Below are positions 1-5,508 of a stretch of DNA of 6,228 nucleotides, piece after piece. Origin of the DNA: Clostridiales bacterium. GTDB taxonomy: Bacteria > Bacillota > Clostridia > Lachnospirales > Lachnospiraceae. The stretch spans positions 1 to 6,228 of the forward strand of contig JAJUHH010000186.1 in assembly GCA_029267975.1 (NCBI GenBank), read 5' to 3'. The position numbers were made by a program, and so were the translations under genes. The notes below the pieces were generated by a model. That model had not been told where the DNA came from. It ran no database searches and saw only the letters and a list, made by a program, of their open reading frames with translations. Position 1 is the stretch's first letter, and each line of letters opens with the position of its first letter.

Positions 1-58
1 AGTCAGATAAATCAAGATAATAAATAAATTTATATGGTTACATGAGGAAAGATAGAAC

Positions 59-65
59 AGGAGAG
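59..65 (+). promoter_or_regulatory. Ribosome binding site of the fRMsr gene
   Basis: AGGAGAG, 6 bases before the ATG at 72. It decides the start against the in-frame ATG at 42, whose upstream sequence is AT-rich with no purine-rich ribosome binding site. Confidence 0.8.
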
Positions 66-71
66 AACTAT

Positions 72-578
72 ATGCAGGACATGAATAACATTTATCCCGA
101 TGACAAAGCGGGAATGTATCACTTATTGAAGGAGCAATTAAAAGCTCTGCTTGAAAATGAACGCCAGCTTATACCGAATCTCAGCAATGCTTCCGCACTT
201 TTGAATCTGGCTTTGAAAGAAATTAACTGGGTAGGTTTTTATCTGATCAATCGTGGTGAGCTGCTCCTGGGGCCATTCCAGGGAAAACCTGCCTGTATAC
301 ACATTCCCATTGGTAAGGGAGTGTGCGGAACCGCTGTAAAGCAGGATACGACTCAGGTGGTTGCGGATGTCCATTCCTTTCCGGGTCATATTGCCTGTGA
401 CAGCGCTTCCCGGTCTGAGATTGTGGTCCCCATCCGTTCCGGCGGCAAGATAGTCGGTGTTCTGGATATTGACAGCCCCATTACAGATCGCTTTGATTCT
501 GAAGACAAGAAAGGCTTAGAGGAATTTGTTCAGATCTTAGAACAGGGTTGTGACTGGGAGCAAAGCATACTGGGTTAG
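72..578 (+). CDS. msrC: Free methionine-(R)-sulfoxide reductase (fRMsr, GAF domain)
   Basis: A 168-residue cytosolic enzyme that reduces free L-methionine-(R)-S-oxide to methionine, normally with thioredoxin as donor, so it repairs oxidised methionine. The whole chain is one GAF domain: NWVGFYL (52-58), GPFQGKPAC (67-75), GKGVCGTA (81-88), HIACDSASRSEIVVPI (106-121) and GVLDIDSP (129-136). Cys75, Cys85 and Cys109 match the three redox cysteines of E. coli YebR/MsrC (84, 94, 118), with the same spacings of 10 and 24. This makes the enzymatic role much likelier than a ligand-binding GAF domain. The ATG at 72 is chosen because AGGAGAG lies 6 bases before it; the in-frame ATG at 42 has no ribosome binding site. 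An extra Cys160 near the end is of unknown use. The stop overlaps that of the convergent kinase gene by 4 bases. Its promoter lies at or beyond the window start. Confidence 0.93.
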   Translation: MQDMNNIYPDDKAGMYHLLKEQLKALLENERQLIPNLSNASALLNLALKEINWVGFYLINRGELLLGPFQGKPACIHIPIGKGVCGTAVKQDTTQVVADVHSFPGHIACDSASRSEIVVPIRSGGKIVGVLDIDSPITDRFDSEDKKGLEEFVQILEQGCDWEQSILG

Positions 579-1081
579 AGCTGCTCCTTCATTACCTCTG
601 TCTTGATTTTCTCCATGAGCTCCTCCATATCAAGTCCCTCAGCATCAATAATGATATGTGCATACTGCTCATAGAGGGGACACCGTTCCTCATACAGGGA
701 CATCAGGGTTTGTCCCTCCCGCAATACAACGCCTCGCTGCCTGATGTTGCCGAGGCGTTTTGCAATGGTCCGATAATCAAGACGGATATAAACCACTGTA
801 CCAATCTCCCGCAGGTGCTCCATGGCCTTGGGACCATAAATCACGCTGCCTCCTGTGGCAATGACGGAGCTCTCTGTCTGAATGCCTGCATTCACTTGTT
901 CTTCAATTGCAATCAGACCCTCCAGGCCATCTCGTTCTATAATATCTTTTAATAAGCATTTCTCTTGTTCCTGTATAAGAAGGTCTGAATCAATAAACTG
1001 ATAACCCAGTACCTTTGCCAGGATAACGCCCACTGTACTTTTTCCGGCACCCGGCATTCCGATTAATACAATATTCTTCAT
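575..1081 (-). CDS. Shikimate-kinase-family P-loop kinase (AroK-like)
   Basis: A 168-residue nucleoside-monophosphate-kinase-fold protein with the usual shikimate kinase length. Shikimate kinase makes shikimate 3-phosphate from ATP on the route to chorismate. Visible here are Walker A GMPGAGKST (8-16), the acidic pair in IDSDLL (Asp31, Asp33), the ATGGS loop (75-79), an Arg-rich lid (NIRQRGVVLR, 112-121) and ERCPLYEQYA (132-141), whose Arg133 fits the shikimate-binding Arg of the C-terminal part. Two pocket features look altered. The usual EGFR segment is EGLI (54-57), so the substrate-binding Arg is absent, and the GGG loop has two Gly followed by Ser. It may therefore act on another small molecule, although automatic annotation would say shikimate kinase. 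The ATG at 1081 has AAAGGAC 7 bases upstream. It is monocistronic by position, has its own promoter, and no other aromatic-pathway genes are nearby. Confidence 0.85.
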   Translation of the reverse strand: MKNIVLIGMPGAGKSTVGVILAKVLGYQFIDSDLLIQEQEKCLLKDIIERDGLEGLIAIEEQVNAGIQTESSVIATGGSVIYGPKAMEHLREIGTVVYIRLDYRTIAKRLGNIRQRGVVLREGQTLMSLYEERCPLYEQYAHIIIDAEGLDMEELMEKIKTEVMKEQL

Positions 1082-1110
1082 TTGAATTGTCCTTTCGTAG
1101 CGAAGCGTAA

Positions 1111-1140
1111 GTCGCGCCCAGTCATAAGGAAAGGGCGGAC
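1111..1140 (-). other. GC-rich leader hairpin before the AroK-like gene
   Basis: GTC-G-CGCCC (1111-1119) pairs with GGGCGGAC (1133-1140) with one bulged G, giving 8 base pairs and a 13-base loop. No T-run follows in either direction, so it does not look like a terminator. It lies in the predicted leader of the kinase mRNA. Function unknown. Confidence 0.35.
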
Positions 1141-1158
1141 AGTTAGTATTGTGCTGTG

Positions 1159-1188
1159 ATTATATCATAAGCATTTTGCAGAAATCAA
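1159..1188 (-). promoter_or_regulatory. Promoter of the AroK-like kinase gene
   Basis: On the - strand there is a perfect -10 TATAAT (1159-1164) with an extended TG (TGA just upstream) and a -35-like TTGATT (1183-1188) at 18-base spacing. Transcription would start near 1152 and give a leader of about 70 bases. This is inferred from consensus matching only. Confidence 0.6.
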
Positions 1189-1220
1189 TGTCTTTCATCC
1201 GCATGTATTGATCGTTATTG

Positions 1221-1256
1221 TTCACACCCATCAGCAGTCTGGCACTATGATACAAT
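1221..1256 (+). promoter_or_regulatory. Candidate promoter of the DUF2249 gene
   Basis: Two overlapping options exist on the + strand. One is an extended -10 TGATACAAT (1248-1256) with no clear -35. The other is TTCACA (1221-1226) with TATGAT (1246-1251) at a long 19-base spacing. The start would fall near 1258-1263, giving a leader of about 70 bases that contains the inverted repeat at 1282-1326. The dyad CTATGAT (1245-1251) / ATCATAG (1269-1275) spans the -10 and could bind a regulator. Confidence 0.45.
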
Positions 1257-1275
1257 ACTGTGATTCCAATCATAG

Positions 1276-1326
1276 AAAAATGCTCCCCCTTTCGTTAAGC
1301 TTACACTATCAACGATAAGGAGGAGC
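1276..1326 (-). terminator. Intrinsic terminator, probably for the galKET operon
   Basis: Read on the - strand, the arm at 1326-1311 pairs with 1296-1282 (GCTCC at the base pairing with GGAGC). This gives about 15 base pairs including one G-U, with one bulged A and a 14-base loop, followed by A and then TTTTT (1280-1276). The GC-rich base and the T-run are the intrinsic-terminator pattern. The position where the - strand RNA has a G-U pair is a C-A mismatch in + strand RNA (1287/1321), so the stem fits the - strand better. It separates gal transcription from the AroK-like promoter further on. Using it would require the gal mRNA to cross the DUF2249 gene antisense. Confidence 0.65.
1282..1326 (+). 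promoter_or_regulatory. Leader hairpin burying the DUF2249 ribosome binding site
   Basis: In + strand RNA, 1282-1296 pairs with 1311-1326: 14 base pairs with one C-A mismatch and one bulged U, loop 1297-1310. The 3' arm contains AAGGAGGAG (1317-1325), the ribosome binding site of the gene starting at 1333, so the folded RNA would hide it. Only three T follow, so it is a poor terminator in this direction. The pairing is seen in the sequence; the control role is inferred. Confidence 0.5.
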
Positions 1327-1332
1327 TTTAAT

Positions 1333-1566
1333 ATGAAGCAATTCACTGCAAGTGTGGATGCCCGCTTATATGAGCCTAAGGATAAGCATCCTGTTATCTT
1401 AAATACCTTTGATTCCCTGAAGCCAGGGGAGTGTATGGAGCTGATCAATGATCATGACCCCAGACCGCTTCATTATCAGTTTATCATGGAAAAGCCAAAT
1501 AGCTTTGAATGGCAATACCTTGAGGAAGGCCCTGAGGTATGGCGTGTAGCAATTACAAAGAAGTAA
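1333..1566 (+). CDS. DUF2249 domain protein
   Basis: A 77-residue soluble protein made of one DUF2249 domain (COG4309 type). Family marks are DAR..EP.DKHPVILNTFD (9-27), LKPGE (29-33), the strongly conserved NDHDPRPLHYQF (39-50), Trp60 with EYLEEGPE-like QYLEEGPEVWRV (61-72), and a basic end. The family's biochemical role is not established. Homologues occur alone or fused to hemerythrin-like or other redox domains, which hints at redox or metal-linked metabolism, but nothing here proves it. The ATG at 1333 follows AAGGAGG by 9 bases. That site lies inside a strong hairpin arm, and the gene's end overlaps the convergent galT stop by 14 bases. Expression may therefore be limited at initiation and by antisense gal RNA. 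Confidence 0.88.
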   Translation: MKQFTASVDARLYEPKDKHPVILNTFDSLKPGECMELINDHDPRPLHYQFIMEKPNSFEWQYLEEGPEVWRVAITKK

Positions 1567-1570
1567 TTGC
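1549..1570. repeat. Perfect inverted repeat over both convergent stop codons
   Basis: GCAATTAC (1549-1556), loop AAAGAA, GTAATTGC (1563-1570): an 8-base-pair perfect stem containing the galT stop (1553-1555, - strand) and the DUF2249 stop (1564-1566, + strand). Neither side is followed by a T-run, so it is at best a weak bidirectional terminator. It could serve as an mRNA 3'-end stabiliser. Confidence 0.6.
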
Positions 1571-3085
1571 AGCGATAAAGCGATCAAATGCTGCCTGTCC
1601 TGTCGGGGTTCTTTTATAGACTCCGGCATGGGTCAGCACCTGTAGAAATACCTTACCGATCTCTTCTTTTAATATCTCATCAACATTATCCTTATTCAGC
1701 TGGGGATAGGCCGGAAGGAATTCCTCCGCCCAATCCGCATGCTTTTCAAGAACCTCATTGGAACGAAGGTCTTTACCCGCAAGAAGATACTCACTCAGAA
1801 GGCTCATTTCCTCCTTTAATCTTGCAGGCAGCACCGCAAGTCCCATCACTTCAATCAGACCGATATTTTCCTTCTTAATATGGTGCAGCTCCGCGTGGGG
1901 ATGATATACCCCCAGAGGATGCTCCTTGGTTGTCAGGTTATTGCGAAGAACCAGGTCAAGCTCATAGATGCCATCCTTCTGTCTTGCAATCGGCGTAATG
2001 GTATTATGAGCTTCCTGCCCGCTATAGGCATAAATAAAGGCATCTTCATCCGTATAGTCCCGCCAGATCTTAAGGATATGATCCGCCAGGTCAACGAGCT
2101 TTGAATCCTCTTGGCTTCTGATACGGATTACCGACATAGGCCACTTGACAATGCCGGCTTCTACATCCTCATAGCCTGGTATCCTAAAATACCGTTCGAT
2201 GGGTGCCTTTGCCATGGCAAATTCATAATTACCGCCTTGAAAATGGTCATGACTCAGGATGGAACCGCCTACAATCGGAAGATCCGCATTGGAACCCACA
2301 AAGTAGTGGGGGAATTGCTTTACGAAATCCAAGAGCTTGCGGAAAGCGGACCGGTCTATCTTCATGGGAACATGTTGTTTATTAAAAACAATACAGTGTT
2401 CGTTATAATATACATAAGGGGAGTACTGGAAGGCCCAGCCCTGTTCATTGATGGTCACAGGAATGATCCTGTGATTTTGTCTTGCAGGATGGTCAACTCT
2501 TCCTGCATAACCGACATTCTCAGCACAAAGCTGGCACTTTGGATATCCGCTCTGCTTCGCAAGCTTAGCTGCTGCAATTGCTTTGGGGTCTTTCTCTGGT
2601 TTCGACAGATTAATTGTGATGTCAATGTCTCCGTACTCCGTCTTTGTAACCCACTTTACATCCTTCTTAATCCGGTATCTTCTGATATAATCAGTATCCT
2701 GGCTGAATTTGTAGTAATACTCCGTAGCTTCAAGAGGTGATTCCCTATAGAGGTCACGGAATTTCTTAGTTACCACACTGGGACTTGGTGTCAGGAGCCC
2801 CATAATCTTTGTATCAAATAAATCCCGGTAAACGATGCTGTTTTCCTTTAGTATCCCCTGCTCATAGGCATAATCAAGCATGGCATTCAGCACTGTCTCC
2901 AGGTCAAAGTCCTTATTACTATCATCGGCTTTGTATCCGGTTTCATCCATATCCTGGGTATCAGGCAAGTCATCCAGTTCAAACAGTTCCAGCAAACGAT
3001 TTGTTGTATAGACTCTGTCTTCTTCCTCAATCAGTCCATTTTGCTGCGCGTAATCCACCAGCTGTCTAATCAAATCATAAATCAT
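1553..3085 (-). CDS. galT: UDP-glucose--hexose-1-phosphate uridylyltransferase (Firmicute-type GalT)
   Basis: A 510-residue cytosolic enzyme that swaps UMP between UDP-glucose and galactose 1-phosphate, giving UDP-galactose and glucose 1-phosphate (Leloir pathway). It belongs to the long Gram-positive GalT family (about 490-510 residues), not the 350-residue E. coli type. Seen are the helical N-terminus MIYDLIRQLV followed by NGLIEEEDRVYTTNRLLEL, a PxxxxxxF-like PSVVTKKF, CQLCAENVGY (184-193, a CxxC pair), the active-site GGSILSHDHFQGG (273-285) with nucleophile candidate His281 in HDHFQ, HNTITPIAR (360-368) and YHPHAELHHIKKENIGLIEVMG (394-415). The ATG at 3085 is chosen because TGGAGA lies 5 bases upstream and MIYDLI matches the family start; longer in-frame starts overlap galE. 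It is the last gene of the operon, 22 bases after galE. Confidence 0.96.
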   Translation of the reverse strand: MIYDLIRQLVDYAQQNGLIEEEDRVYTTNRLLELFELDDLPDTQDMDETGYKADDSNKDFDLETVLNAMLDYAYEQGILKENSIVYRDLFDTKIMGLLTPSPSVVTKKFRDLYRESPLEATEYYYKFSQDTDYIRRYRIKKDVKWVTKTEYGDIDITINLSKPEKDPKAIAAAKLAKQSGYPKCQLCAENVGYAGRVDHPARQNHRIIPVTINEQGWAFQYSPYVYYNEHCIVFNKQHVPMKIDRSAFRKLLDFVKQFPHYFVGSNADLPIVGGSILSHDHFQGGNYEFAMAKAPIERYFRIPGYEDVEAGIVKWPMSVIRIRSQEDSKLVDLADHILKIWRDYTDEDAFIYAYSGQEAHNTITPIARQKDGIYELDLVLRNNLTTKEHPLGVYHPHAELHHIKKENIGLIEVMGLAVLPARLKEEMSLLSEYLLAGKDLRSNEVLEKHADWAEEFLPAYPQLNKDNVDEILKEEIGKVFLQVLTHAGVYKRTPTGQAAFDRFIAAITSL

Positions 3086-3090
3086 GTAAA

Positions 3091-3096
3091 TCTCCA
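3091..3096 (-). promoter_or_regulatory. Ribosome binding site of galT
   Basis: TGGAGA on the - strand, 5 bases before the ATG at 3085. It fixes the start against longer in-frame options that run into galE. Confidence 0.7.
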
Positions 3097-3107
3097 ATCT
3101 ATTTATG

Positions 3108-4100
3108 TTATTTACTCTGATATCCATTGGGATGATTTTTATGCCAATTCCAAGCCGAACCAATGATGACTTCAAGGTCTGTGTATTCCGGCTTCCAGCC
3201 CAGAGTAGTCTTAGCCTTTTCACTGGAGGCAATAAGCTTTGCAGGGTCACCGGCCCGTCTCGGATGGATCTCTGCTTTGATGGGATGACCGGTCACCTTC
3301 CGAGCCGCTTCGATCACTTCCATAACTGTGAAACCAACTCCGCTGCCCAGGTTGAAGATATTACTTTCATTTCCCTTCATCAGATATTCCACCGCCAAAA
3401 TATGAGCCTGTGCCAGATCAGTTACATGGATATAATCCCTTACACAGGTACCGTCCTTGGTGTCATAGTCATCACCATAGATGCTGATGGCTTCTCTCTT
3501 ACCGTTTGGCACCTGAAGAATTAGGGGGATCAGGTGGGTCTCCGGATTATGTGCTTCTCCTATGGCTCCGCTTTTATGAGCACCGCAGGCATTGAAGTAG
3601 CGAAGGGATACGTACTTCAGGCCATGGGCTACCTCAGTCCAGTGGAACATCTTCTCCATGGAAAGCTTGGTCTCTCCGTAAGTATTGGTAGGACAGGTAC
3701 GATCCGTCTCCAGAATCGGAACTCTCTCCGGCTCTCCATAGGTAGCAGCCGTTGACGAAAATACAATCTTATCGATCTTATGTGCAACCATGGACTCCAG
3801 CAGCACCTTGGTTCCGCAAAGATTATTATCATAATATTTCAGGGGATTGACCATGCTCTCACCCACCAGGGAATTTGCCGCAAAATGTATTACCGCATCA
3901 ATCTTCTCCTGTTCAAATACCCGGTCAATAAAGCTTCTATCTCTGATATCTCCCTGATAGAACCGTGCCTTGGGATGAACCGCCTCAAGATACCCAGTCT
4001 CCAGGCTATCTACAATAACAACATCTTCTCCTCTTTCAATGAGCTCATATGCGGTATGGGAACCGATATAGCCTGCGCCGCCAAGTACTAAAATTGTCAT
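3108..4100 (-). CDS. galE: UDP-glucose 4-epimerase GalE
   Basis: A 330-residue extended short-chain dehydrogenase that interconverts UDP-galactose and UDP-glucose using bound NAD. It recycles the UDP-galactose made by GalT and also supplies UDP-galactose for glycans. Seen are the NAD-binding GGAGYIG (7-13) after strand MTILVL, Asp31 at the end of the second strand (VIVDSLETG), GDIRD (50-54), HFAANSLVGES (72-82), SSTAATYG (115-122) with Ser/Thr of the catalytic triad, YGETK (Tyr141, Lys145), RYFNACGA (167-174), then DGTCVRDYIHVTDLAQAH and FNLGSG. Length is normal for GalE. The ATG at 4100 is preceded by GGGAGG at 6 bases; an in-frame TTG further upstream at 4151 lacks a ribosome binding site and adds a non-family extension. 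It lies 98 bases after galK with no terminator seen between them. Confidence 0.97.
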   Translation of the reverse strand: MTILVLGGAGYIGSHTAYELIERGEDVVIVDSLETGYLEAVHPKARFYQGDIRDRSFIDRVFEQEKIDAVIHFAANSLVGESMVNPLKYYDNNLCGTKVLLESMVAHKIDKIVFSSTAATYGEPERVPILETDRTCPTNTYGETKLSMEKMFHWTEVAHGLKYVSLRYFNACGAHKSGAIGEAHNPETHLIPLILQVPNGKREAISIYGDDYDTKDGTCVRDYIHVTDLAQAHILAVEYLMKGNESNIFNLGSGVGFTVMEVIEAARKVTGHPIKAEIHPRRAGDPAKLIASSEKAKTTLGWKPEYTDLEVIIGSAWNWHKNHPNGYQSK

Positions 4101-4106
4101 AATTAA

Positions 4107-4112
4107 CCTCCC
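4107..4112 (-). promoter_or_regulatory. Ribosome binding site of galE
   Basis: GGGAGG on the - strand, 6 bases before the ATG at 4100. It sets the family-conserved MTILVLGG start. Confidence 0.8.
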
Positions 4113-4198
4113 TGCTGCCGATGCCCTTGTAAAGATTTCATTCCTCTGCAAGGTCTAGCCAGCTTTCCATTGCTAAACGAGTAGCTACCTTATTTATA

Positions 4199-5362
4199 TT
4201 ACAGAATGACAGGACCATCGCCGACTTCAACTACATAAAAGTCTGCTGCATATCCAATCTTCTCCAGATATTCCTGGCCTACCTTCTGAATGAAGCTGTC
4301 CACTGCTGCTTCCTTCACAATGCTTACTGCACAGCCACCAAAGCCTGCGCCTGTCATTCTTGCCCCAATGACACCTTCCTGTTTTAATGCTGCTTCTACA
4401 ATGGTATCCAGTTCTATACCGGTTACTTCATAATCATATTGAAGGGACACATGGGATGCGATCATTAATCTTCCGAATAAGGACAGGTCATTCTTCTTCA
4501 GCGCTTCCACTGCTTTGATGGTTCTCTGGTTCTCATAAACCGCATGCTTGGCACGCTTTGCCTGCACTTCATTCTGAATGGCTGACTTATATTCCTCAAA
4601 CTGAGCCTCAGTCAGTTCTCCGAGTGCTTTAATGTTCACTACTTTCTGCAGATCAGCCAGCGCTGCTTCACATTCGCTGCGTCTTTCGTTATACTTGGAG
4701 TCACCGAGACCACGCTTTTTATTGGTGTTCATAATAACAATCTTGGCTCCGTCTAACTTAAGAGGCGCATATTCACAGGATAGATCTGCCGTATCCAGGA
4801 AGATAGCATGATTCTTTTTACCCATGGCAACCGCAAACTGATCCATAATGCCGCAGTTTACTCCGTTGAAATTGTTCTCGGAATACTGTCCGATAATCGC
4901 CAGCTCGATATTATATACCTTTAAATCAAAGAGATTCTTGAGGATAAAGCCGGTCAATACCTCCAGGGATGCTGAGGAGGATAGGCCTGAGCCATTGGGG
5001 ATATTGCCAAAATACAGTACATCCATACCGCTGTCGATGGCAAAGCCTCTCTTTTGCATTGCCCAGATGACACCCTTGGGATAATTGGTCCAATTATCCT
5101 CTGCCTTATATACCAAATCCTGAATTGATGATTCAATCACACCAAGCTTTTCAAAATTCATGGAATAAAAGCGTAATTTATCATCACTTCTTTTTCTTGC
5201 CACTGCATAGGTTCCGATGGTTAATGCGCAGGGAAATACGTGACCGCCGTTATAATCGGTGTGCTCTCCAATCAGATTCACTCTGCCAGGTGCAAAGTAT
5301 ACCTGATACTCTCCCTCATTACCAAATATCTCTTCAAACTTCTGTAGCAGTTCTTTCTTCAT
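4199..5362 (-). CDS. galK: Galactokinase GalK
   Basis: A 387-residue cytosolic GHMP kinase that phosphorylates galactose at C1 with ATP, the committing step of the Leloir pathway. Seen are the galactokinase signature GRVNLIGEHTDYNGG (26-40) with catalytic Arg27 and sugar-binding Glu-His-x-Asp, the ATP loop PNGSGLSSSAS (122-132), catalytic-base Asp174 in GIMDQF, and the third GHMP motif GARMTGAGFGGCAVS (333-347). The GEHTDYNGG segment and length (about 390) are those of true galactokinases rather than mevalonate or homoserine kinases. The ATG at 5362 has AAAGGAG 7 bases upstream. It is first in the operon galK-galE-galT, about 85 bases downstream of the predicted start of transcription. Confidence 0.97.
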   Translation of the reverse strand: MKKELLQKFEEIFGNEGEYQVYFAPGRVNLIGEHTDYNGGHVFPCALTIGTYAVARKRSDDKLRFYSMNFEKLGVIESSIQDLVYKAEDNWTNYPKGVIWAMQKRGFAIDSGMDVLYFGNIPNGSGLSSSASLEVLTGFILKNLFDLKVYNIELAIIGQYSENNFNGVNCGIMDQFAVAMGKKNHAIFLDTADLSCEYAPLKLDGAKIVIMNTNKKRGLGDSKYNERRSECEAALADLQKVVNIKALGELTEAQFEEYKSAIQNEVQAKRAKHAVYENQRTIKAVEALKKNDLSLFGRLMIASHVSLQYDYEVTGIELDTIVEAALKQEGVIGARMTGAGFGGCAVSIVKEAAVDSFIQKVGQEYLEKIGYAADFYVVEVGDGPVIL

Positions 5363-5419
5363 ATCCCTTCTCCTTTATAACTTGTTTAGACTTGATCTTC
5401 TTATTAATAACAGATATTT

Positions 5420-5431
5420 TGTTTTAAAACA
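5420..5431. repeat. 12-base palindrome in the galK leader
   Basis: TGTTTTAAAACA is a perfect palindrome lying roughly 15-30 bases after the predicted gal transcription start. TTGTTTTA occurs there (5419-5426) and again 22 bases further at 5441-5448. The region is very AT-rich, so chance is possible; an operator is a guess. Confidence 0.35.
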
Positions 5432-5453
5432 TTATTTTTGTTGTTTTAGTTAT

Positions 5454-5482
5454 ATAATACTCCTCTCTACCTTATTTGTAAA
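5454..5482 (-). promoter_or_regulatory. Promoter of the galKET operon
   Basis: On the - strand: -35 TTTACA (5477-5482) and -10 TATTAT (5454-5459), each 5 of 6 to consensus, separated by exactly 17 bases. Transcription would start near 5447. An inverted repeat occupies the -35 and the whole spacer (5460-5488), a position suited to an operator. Confidence 0.6.
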
Positions 5483-5488
5483 GAGGAG
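5460..5488 (-). other. Dyad/hairpin over the gal promoter: operator or regulator-gene terminator
   Basis: CTCCTCT (5460-5466 on the + strand) is the inverse of AGAGGAG (5482-5488). Pairing continues with TAC (5468-5470) and GTA (5478-5480) across one mismatch, giving 10 base pairs around a 7-base centre. It begins 20 bases after the regulator's stop, so it may end that transcript, but what follows on the - strand is TATTATATAA rather than a T-run. Its overlap with the promoter elements makes an operator equally possible. Confidence 0.45.
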
Positions 5489-5508
5489 AACATTGTAATA
5501 TTGTATCA

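Noticed and set aside
42..71. Upstream in-frame ATG for the fRMsr gene
   Set aside because: No ribosome binding site precedes it, while the ATG at 72 has AGGAGAG at ideal distance and gives the family-typical length.
557..587. Terminator between the fRMsr and AroK-like genes
   Set aside because: The stem is short (6 base pairs plus a G-T), the loop is long and no T-run follows on either strand.
2111..2740. A 209-codon open frame on the + strand opposite galT
   Set aside because: It lies wholly antisense to a confident galT, has no recognisable family motifs and a composition typical of a reverse-frame shadow.
3086..3250. Longer N-terminus of galT
   Set aside because: It would overlap galE by more than 100 bases, does not resemble GalT, and the ATG at 3085 has a ribosome binding site and matches the family start.
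4101..4151. TTG-initiated extension of galE
   Set aside because: The added 17 residues precede the conserved Rossmann start MTILVLGGAG, and no ribosome binding site is near the TTG.
4101..4198. Separate promoter or terminator between galK and galE
   Set aside because: Only weak short pairings such as GCAATGG/CCTTGC were seen, with no T-run and no convincing -35/-10 pair, so a single operon is simpler.
5475..5490. Catabolite-repression (cre)-like TGTAAAGAGGAGAACA near the gal promoter
   Set aside because: It lacks the central CG and other fixed bases of the cre consensus; the similarity is mostly A-richness.
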